64,000 nt of DNA, taken from contig OZ231127.1 of the NCBI GenBank assembly GCA_965153355.1, positions 70,990,001-71,054,000 on the forward strand. The letters are read 5' to 3'. Origin of the DNA: Flaccisagitta enflata. Its lineage: Eukaryota > Chaetognatha > Sagittoidea > Aphragmophora. The translations under genes and the position numbers were made by a program. Shown here piece by piece: positions 57,063 through 64,000 of the stretch; the first letter of the stretch is position 1, and every line of letters starts with the position of its first letter. Below the pieces are notes generated by a model. The model ran no database searches, was not told the origin of the DNA, and was given only the letters and a program-made list of their open reading frames with translations.

Positions 57063-58465
57063 CAGGCCCATGCAAAAGATTGAGCTACTGACTGACCTAT
57101 GAAAATTTTCGAGTCTAAGTCTGCATCCCAGCGGCGTACGAGAGTAAAGATTTTAAGGACTTCAACCCCCAATTGGTGTCCGACAAATTTAGTGTCCTAA
57201 CTGAAGCCAACCAACAAATTTTGCCATATAACTACAGGGTTTTTCACGCTAACACGCCGATTACAAAACGACATTTCTCCGCTGCTAGATATGAGAATCA
57301 AATTCTGAAAAAAGGTTTGAGCAGCCCATGAGCTCCGATTTTGTCTGTTGACTTTGTTTATGGTTAGATTCCAAGACGTTCACCCATAAGAAATTTTTAA
57401 AAAGAGCTCGATTTTTCCATTACCATTTCAGAAAAATGAATCCTCTGCTCCGTGAAACAAACCTCAACTTTAAAGGAACACTGCCTTTAAATGAATAAAG
57501 TTACAGACCTCAGATTGGTCCCATTTCAAAGAGTTGTCTTTGCTCCTTAAAATGCGACCAACCCGGGTTGTGTAGCTCAATTCATCTAGAAGAAGTGCTC
57601 CTCCAAAGTTGATGATACTCGGTAGTGAAAGTGGGCCCCTTTGAGATCATGGAGGAGCGCCATTTAACCATTAATTTCCACAATCTGGCGGAGGTGAAGA
57701 CGCTCAGAATGACGGCGATTACCAAAATTTCATTAGAGTACTAACAGTAGGCCTTACTATCTAACGGATTGACCAACCAGCTTACTCTTGGAACAATAAA
57801 AATGACCAACAGGAGGAAAAACGCAATGTGAAGCTGCTGCACTGGGAAAACATCTTTGAACAGTTTAATATCAAGTAAGGGATGCTACGCAACTACATAG
57901 TACTTTTTCAGCTCACTATTTTGATCAATTAAAATCAATTTAGAACTAGACTGTATTTTTGCTTCATTTGTTTTGACATGTCCTAAGGATGAAGCAATGC
58001 TTTCTCGATGTGGTAATTTATTGGCACTTATCCAAATTCTAAGGATTTATTCACTCGTTTATGTTGGGTAAACTACTTGGAATCAAACCATCGCAATTTC
58101 AGATAACAAAATCGGAGCTCAAGAGCTGTTTAGAACATTTTTCAGAATTCAATTATCATGTCTAGGGGCTGAGAAACGTTGTTTTCTAATCGGCGTGTTG
58201 GCGTGAAAAACCCTGTATACACATATGTGATTACTGTAATTTCTAAGGAAATAAAGTTGATAAACACTAAATTTTCCCTTTCCTTTCTTTCTTTCTTTCA
58301 TTTTTTTCCTTTCCTTCCATTCTTTTCCTTTCTTTCCCTTTTTTTTCCCCTTTCTTCTTTTTTTCTCTTGGAAAATTTAGTGTCCCGACAACTTTAGTGT
58401 CCCGACAACAGGGACTTCAATTGAAGTCCCTGAAGTCCCTTCTCCTACGCCGCTGCTGCATCCAC
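57063..58465. mobile_element. ~1.4-kb fold-back element
   Basis: Left arm ~57120-57390 and right arm ~58062-58465 are inverted. Matches include CAGGGTTTTTCACGCTAACA with TGGCGTGAAAAACCCTGTA, GAGCTCCGATTTTGT with AACAAAATCGGAGCTC, ATTCCAAGACGTTCACCCA with TGGGTAAACTACTTGGAAT, and GCAGCGGCGTA-type ends. The ~670-bp interior is unique with no coding signal. Outer limits are approximate. Confidence 0.75.
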
Positions 58466-59367
58466 ATGTCTGTATCCACATAAATTATAAAATTCAGAAG
58501 TGTCTATTTATAAATTTCATCAACAAAAACAGTACAAGATAACAGAAACAAGATTTTGCATTGATAAACCCTCCATTGGCTTCATTGGCGAGCCGTCAGA
58601 AGCAGAGTTCTTCAAAATATATCAGAGCTAGAGCTAACTATTGGTTAGGTGAGGAAGCTAGTGTTAGATAACTGAAGGGCAATGAACTGAAATGTCAACT
58701 TGGTGAAAAAGAGAACTGCTGCTCAAATTTTAAGGATTTACGGCTCGGGACATCAGGGTCGTCATGGACACTGTAGACATTCTTGGCTCCGGTCTTTGGT
58801 TTTACAAACAAAAGAAAGTATGAAAAAGTTTTAAAATGAGTGGACGCTCAGTTCGTTCTCATCCTATAGTGAGATCAATGAACAGAAAATTTCGGAGTGC
58901 CTCAAAGGAGTCTAAGTGGAGTGAACTCGATTGTGCATGTGAATTTGTGTTTGTTACGCTCATAAGTCTGTGTGTGTGTCTCTTGAGTGTATGTGATAAC
59001 AGTGGCAACTCGGCAACATTTCAGAAGCTAAAATGATCTCAGTACTTGTCCTTTGCCGTTTTAGTGTATTTGTTTAGATATGGTGAATGTGCCCTATTGT
59101 ATTTGTCGTGTTTGCGGTGCGTTTTGTTTCCTAAAAGACGACGAATATTTTCGTTCCCAACATTCCGAAACAATCGTCTATCTTCTCGTCGATTTCTGAC
59201 GCCGTCCAAAACATGGATTTCTCCACGCATAGTTTTTTGAGCCCGAACAGAAGTTGAAGCGAGTCCTGATGGATAGGGGCGGGGGGAACAAAATCAACAA
59301 ATTCGTCTTTGATTGATACTAAGCAAAAAGGCGTGTCATACAGACGTGCTCTGTCATGTCTGTCTTT
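58466..59367. other. Intergenic, no supported gene
   Basis: Some GC-richer patches, for example 58740-58800, which on the minus strand reads TGAKNVYSVHDDPDVPSR, but no splice-consistent link to the SMYD exons could be made. Confidence 0.4.
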
Positions 59368-59370
59368 TTT

Positions 59371-59450
<80 letters not shown>

Positions 59451-59520
59451 GCTTTCTTTTGCTTTCTTTTGCTTTCTTTTGCTTTCTTTTGCTTTCTTTC
59501 GCTTTCTTGCTTTCCTTCTT
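59368..59520 (+). repeat. (TTTC)n / (TTTTGCTTTC)n microsatellite
   Basis: Pure TTTC to 59452, then five GCTTTCTTTT units. Confidence 0.96.
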
Positions 59521-59591
59521 TCAATCTTTCTTTGTCAGTTTCTCTCCTCTTTTTTTCATTTTTTCATATTTTCTTTCTATTCTTCCTTCCT

Positions 59592-59757
59592 TTTAGACGC
59601 GGACACGCGACTCTAAACCTTGCCGTGTCAGTCGGTAGGTCGGTCCGTCGGTCGGTCCCGTAACATTTTTGAGTTCCGAGCGGTTTTCGCAATACTGCTC
59701 CTGCCCTACTGTCCGGTGTCCGCGACTTGATTTCCGTGTATCCGGCCTTGATTCCTT
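59592..59757 (+). repeat. Hairpin-ended (GTCC)n element, copy near 59.6 kb
   Basis: TTTTAGACGCGGACACGCGA hairpin start (one mismatch in the stem), CTCTAAACC, GTCGGTCCGTCGGTCGGTCC, GTCCGCGACTTG, end GTGTATCCGGCCTTGATT. Two shorter starts of the same type (TTTTTAGGTGCGACAAAACA at 59761; TTTTTAGGAGCGACAGGGCA at 60475) follow. Confidence 0.7.
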
Positions 59758-59919
59758 CTTTTTAGGTGCGACAAAACACCCCTATAACTGGCTGTGTCCG
59801 TTTGTCGATCGGTCTGTCTGTCCGTCTGTAACGCATTCGTTCGACGATCCACACGTCGCACCTCATTGGCCTACTTGGCATTGTTTTCCTTCTTTTTTCC
59901 CATTTCCTTCTTTTTTTTC

Positions 59920-59982
59920 CTTCTTTTTTTTCTTTCGTTTTTCTTTCTTTCTTTCTTTCTTTCTGTCTCTCTCTCTTCCTTC

Positions 59983-60057
<75 letters not shown>

Positions 60058-60083
60058 TTTTTCTTTTTTTCTTTGTTTCTTTG

Positions 60084-60158
<75 letters not shown>

Positions 60159-60475
60159 GTTTTTTTCCTTATTTTTGCCGTTTTTTTTTCTTTCTTTTTT
60201 CCTTTCTTTTTTCCTTCTTTTTTTTCTTTTTTCCTTCTTTTTTTCTGTTTTCTCTCTTTCTTTCTGTTTTCTCTCTTTCTTTCTGTTTTCTCTCTTTCTT
60301 TCTTCTCTCTTTCTTTCTTTCTCTCTTTCTCTTTCTTTCGCTTGTTTTAGCTTTACTTCTATCCTTCTTTCTTTCTTTCCTTATCAGTTTTTCTCCTCCC
60401 CTTTTTTTCATTTTTTTTTTCGTATTTTCTTCCTTTCTTATTTTCTTTCTTTATTTCTTCCTTTCTTTCCGTCTT
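59920..60475 (+). repeat. (TTTC)n-derived pyrimidine tract
   Basis: TTTCTTTC with TTTGTTTC, TTTTCTCTC and TTCC variants. The long Phe/Ser frames on the plus strand are artefacts. Confidence 0.95.
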
Positions 60476-60519
60476 TTTAGGAGCGACAGGGCACCTCTAA
60501 GCCACCTCTATAACTGGCT

Positions 60520-60521
<2 letters not shown>

Positions 60522-60568
<47 letters not shown>
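60522..60568. repeat. (TC)n microsatellite next to a SMYD exon
   Basis: Pure TC run a few bases downstream (in gene sense) of the proposed donor of the post-SET exon. Confidence 0.95.
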
Positions 60569-60570
<2 letters not shown>

Positions 60571-60577
60571 GCCTGAC

Positions 60578-63500
60578 CTCCACTTGGCCGGTAGCCATAA
60601 GTTCCGTAGCTCCTTCCATTTCGGTCTCGATTTGATTCTTCTCCTCGTTCGTGCTTGTGGCCTTCGTCTCTTTCGCGTACAATTCACATAAGTCCAATCC
60701 GGGTGTGTTACAATATGCACAGAAACATGCGAATCTGAGAAATAGCAAATCTTCATTGTTGTCAAACAGTGTCAACAAATTTCAAACCTATTGAGAATCT
60801 CAATTTGAGATGTGTCAGCAGCGGGCAGCATCGAAGGAAAACACAGTGAACACGATGAAATTAATAGGGTAAATGAGGTACATGAGGATCCATCTTTCCA
60901 AATAAATTTGATTATTCTCTTTCATTTGGCGCCAAATAGAATACTCTGCAACTAATATTTTTTGCGTCATGCTTTTTTAAAAATTTATTAACGAAAAATT
61001 CAAATTGATTTTGTTTCGTTTTATTATGTTTTTTAATAGGATTAATAAAGGAGTGTATAATTGCTTGTTTGAACATGCAAATACAAGAAAACAAGTTTAT
61101 GAGCATTGCTGCTTATCTATGAGGGTGATTTTGAGCATTCAAGCTTATTTTTTTCTTATTTCAATTGCAATAAATGAATGAATATTTTGTTACATGTTTA
61201 AGCAAGCAGATACAAAAAAGCATGTCAGTGAGCATAGCTGGTTGTCCGATTAAGTGATTTTGAGTATTCTAGTACATCTAGCTCATTTTGCTCAGTCCTA
61301 TTTTTCGCTGATTTTTGGTGCAATAATGCATACAATTGGCATACAATTGCTCTTGATTTGATCTAATAAATGATAAGATTTGCAGTGACTGAAAACAAAA
61401 GCTTGGTGAAAAGTGATCAATGCTTACGACTTTTTTCCTCACGGCGACTGTCGCCATTATTGGTAGGGAATCAGACAAGAGACGTACCCATAGTTTTTAG
61501 CGACATGTTGACTTCTGTCTTCCTTCTCGATCATTGATCGTGCGATTCTTTCGTAAGTGATAAAAATCTCTTCACCTTTCTGGACGCTGTCGATAGTACG
61601 GATTATGTGTAAGTCGCCTGCGAAATATTTTATGGCTTTAATGACGTATGACAAATGGAATTTAATGACTTCCAAAACAAATTACCAAATGAACTCGATG
61701 AACACCAAACAGAAAAAAAGGATCGGATGTACTGATGGTGGGACTGACCTTGAATCACCCTCAAGAAAGAAAATAAATGTAAAAAAACCCTCAAGAAAGA
61801 AAATAAAATGTAAAAAAAAACGGAAAAAAGGTTAAGAGAAAAGAAGGGCAGGGGCAGCGCAGCTAGGGGCTGTGATGCAGATTGCAGAAGCTTTTACCGT
61901 TGGGGAGGGGGCGAGAAGCATGTAAAGGAATTGTAAAACCCGGGAAGCCTGAAAAATCTTAGTCTAGGAAAGGATAGACAAATTGACGGACAGACATCAC
62001 GGTTGCAAGAATCGCACGCAAATTACCTAGAAAATAATAGTCGCAATTTGGCCTGCAGCTGTGATTGACTTGAGCGATTTTCAGCGAGACAAGGACTCCG
62101 AAGCCGAGCGGTTTGTACGGCTCGATCATCTCTTTCTGAATCAAAATCAAACGATTTTCACGTCAAAATTTCCCCTCCCGTCTGTCAATTCACTACGCCT
62201 CTGGGAACGGGGGAGGGGGGGGGGGAAAGGAGGATACATCAAAGGTTAGCGAGCGCATAGCTTATCTTTAGCTGTGATGATAAGGTCTAGAGCTGGTTTT
62301 CGTACCTTGTTGAAGTGATTCGGGCTGCGCTTGATTACTTTTAGGAAATTATGTTGGAAGGCGTTGCACTGGATCCTCACGTAATGAGATAGAAGAGTTG
62401 TCGCGAGGAAATGATCGAGAGATAGAAATTGAGAAGAGTAGTCGCCGGGCTGGTTAACGGAAAAAAGATGGTAGGAGAACTCGATATCATTCCTGCTCAA
62501 TTCACGGCACGTTTTTCATGATTGGCCAATTAAGAGCGCAGTCAAAATTAGTATTAGTGTTTGTTACATGCAGATGATTCGATGAAAGAATATCTCATCA
62601 TTGATCTTTTCATTGATCGTTGAATTAATGGTCATTCTATAAATCATTCTGGCAATTGTTTTATATCCCAGTGTGATCGTGTGTTATATTTGTTTAATAA
62701 AAGTGGGCGTCAAAGTTTATGTAACCGACTGTTGTGTAATATTGTGTATTTACGCTCGCCTGTTGATGTTTAGCGTTGATGTGCTCTTGAAGGCGTTGAA
62801 CGAATCCCGCTGATTTGAGGACCCACAGAAAGACTTTGCATCTTACGGCAGCTTCCACCGTCTTCTCGAAACTGAGTTTGCCGCGATTTTCTACTAGAGA
62901 AAACTCGTCGGCCATTTCTAATGACTCGCCGATAGACACGCCTGAGGTAAGCCATCGTTATGAAAAAACATGAAATGTTGTCATATTTGTATAGATACTA
63001 TCTAGGAAATAGAAATCTTCCCGCACGTTTCAGTCTATAACTCTTGTGAAAATCATCTGACTAAGAAAAAATTGGTGACTAAAATGAAGCTCTTCGAATT
63101 TGCAAGCCATCTACGCAAACCGCATCCTGCTATCTCATTGGGTTTAGAAGTTATCTTAATTTGAATGAAATCATTCCATTTGAAGATTTCTTAATTTGAA
63201 TTTTTTACAGTAAGTCTTATCCATTCAAAGTTAAATATCTCCGTTGTTTTTTGATCAATTGACAAAAAATTGGTGGCCAAAATGAAGAGTTTTTCAAGGG
63301 GCATCTTTTTCCTTTTTTGCGCAACAAATTCAGTCCAGCCGTTTAAAAGTTATGATCACTCAAAGATAAAAAGGAGGAAAAAATTTGTTTCATGGAAAAA
63401 GGCTGGAAGCCATCACTCCAAAGTACCTCCTGATACTTTACAAATTGCTGAACCGGCCATTGGCGGTGATAATTGAGTCAGGGGGAGCCTACATCTATCA

Positions 63501-63928
63501 TTGATCCATTTGCAATCAACAGATATACGTGATCATGTAGATAAATGACATGAATTCATAGGTGGGAAGATTTCTATTTCCTAGATAGTATAATTCCGGT
63601 TTTTATATGTAATTCAAAATGGAGAGGGATATTGTTATAAAATGTGCGATTATGTTGCAGAATTGAAGTCTGGTTCATAGCACGCGTCTGTATATATGTT
63701 GTTTATGTCCGTCCATCTGTCAATGTTGTAGTCAGAAATAAATCAATCTGTCAATCAAATTCGCAAACTCGTTCCAAACCACCTGTTAGGTATTTTTGGA
63801 TGACGTTGTCCCATCCACGGATGACCATTCTCATGGCGAGATAGTAATGATCGGTCCTCATGGGGGCAAGTTGAGATTTCGTGTGACATTCGTATCCATG
63901 GAATTGCATCATGGACTGTTCACGGCAC
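60578..63928 (-). CDS. SMYD-type MYND/SET-domain methyltransferase (partial; 5' end beyond window, 3' end not found)
   Basis: Exons in gene order: 63928-63783, 62941-62754, 62492-62306, 62135-62027, 61617-61488 and 60734-60578. SMYD proteins methylate lysines on histones and other proteins with S-adenosylmethionine. Visible: the end of the MYND zinc finger (CREQSMMQFHGYEC); a helical linker; RIQCNAF; the SET signature AQVNHSCRPNCDYYF; GEEIFITYERI, the SET C-terminal tyrosine block; and post-SET YGFACFCAYC, whose Cys pattern binds zinc. The last three junctions (KK/GG/YGFAC) are phase-consistent and rebuild the family motifs exactly. The junction between exons 62941-62754 and 62492-62306 does not agree in phase, so a boundary is wrong or an exon is missing. 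The final donor (GAG/GTCAGG) and any TPR-like C-terminal exon are unresolved. Introns carry a TA-flanked fold-back and a dispersed repeat. The SMYD subclass is not assigned. Confidence 0.8.
60890..61460 (-). repeat. Dispersed repeat, copy 2 (inverted relative to 27.8 kb), in a SMYD intron
   Basis: On the minus strand GGCGACAGTCGCCGTGAGG, CACCAAGCTTTTG, AAAAATAGGACTGAGC, ACTCCTTTATTAATCC and GCCAAATGAAAGAGAAT occur in the same order as at 27780-28690, without the 238-bp insert present there. Confidence 0.8.
62998..63588. mobile_element. 591-bp TA-flanked fold-back element in a SMYD intron
   Basis: CTATCTAGGAAATAGAAATC at the left, GATTTCTATTTCCTAGATAG at the right, TA on both outer sides (62996-62997, 63589-63590). 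The perfect terminal repeat is about 26 bp. No coding capacity. Confidence 0.85.
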
Positions 63929-64000
63929 CTTGCATCAGTATAGTTCGAAAGGTAAGCGTTGACGGGTTTGACTGTTGCTTGGTGCATAACATTTGGGTGC

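Noticed and set aside
58738-58800. Minus-strand coding-like patch (TGAKNVYSVHDDPDVPSR) as a last SMYD exon
   Set aside because: No convincing acceptor in the right phase and the family's C-terminus is too variable to judge.
59669-60691. 340-codon Phe/Ser-rich frame
   Set aside because: Translation of (TTTC)n; it also runs antisense over the SMYD post-SET exon.

Overview
The window reads as a piece of an invertebrate animal nuclear genome. Genes are split by spliceosomal introns. The gene set is metazoan (OSGIN, a heat-shock factor with an HSF1-like layout, a SMYD-type methyltransferase, PET100, TMEM205, mitochondrial enzymes). Introns and intergenic DNA are packed with microsatellites, minisatellites and short fold-back or TIR elements. 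I could not name the species. Gene models come from hand-traced exons with phase-checked splice junctions, so exact starts and UTRs are less certain than the exon cores.

Layout. 0-1.2 kb: 3' half of an OSGIN-like flavoprotein gene (+). 2.4-3.1 kb: an intronless Mpv17/PMP22-family gene. 3.9-7.7 kb: CA-rich satellites and a duplicated 0.6 kb fold-back unit, one copy carrying a TA-flanked MITE. 8.0-10.9 kb: a second Mpv17-family gene in three exons, encoding a protein of exactly the same length as the first. 11.6-13.1 kb: two complex fold-back elements. 13.7-15.3 kb: NADH-cytochrome b5 reductase (5 exons). 15.9-18.8 kb: alanine aminotransferase (8 exons). 19.7-21.8 kb: TMEM205-like membrane protein (3 exons). 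22.3-32.8 kb: dihydrolipoyl dehydrogenase (7 exons, with a 6.7 kb intron full of minisatellites). 33.7-37.0 kb: heat-shock transcription factor (4 exons, 891 aa). 37.9-38.2 kb: PET100-like cytochrome-oxidase assembly factor.

From 38.2 to about 60.5 kb I find no convincing gene. It is a repeat landscape: a 305-bp satellite, an 18-bp satellite, fold-back elements capped by a conserved GGCCCCGAAGGGG hairpin, TTAGGTTTAGGGTTGAGG-type minisatellites alternating with GTGGGCAGTGGATA-type arrays, and (TTTC)n tracts. 60.6-63.9 kb (-): internal and 3' exons of a SMYD-type MYND/SET methyltransferase whose 5' end lies beyond the window.

Several of the recognised genes act in or on mitochondria: two Mpv17-like proteins, DLD, PET100, an ALT with a presequence-like N-terminus, and possibly the b5 reductase. 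In an animal genome this clustering is probably coincidental. The most unusual signals are (i) two introns with GC donors, in adjacent genes, each required to keep the conserved reading frame; (ii) a 26-bp tandem duplication of a 3' splice site in the OSGIN gene; (iii) an empty-site/filled-site pair that dates a MITE insertion after a local duplication; (iv) a family of short elements ending in a hairpin whose stem sequence changes while pairing is kept; and (v) a MITE carrying a tRNA-like core in its loop.
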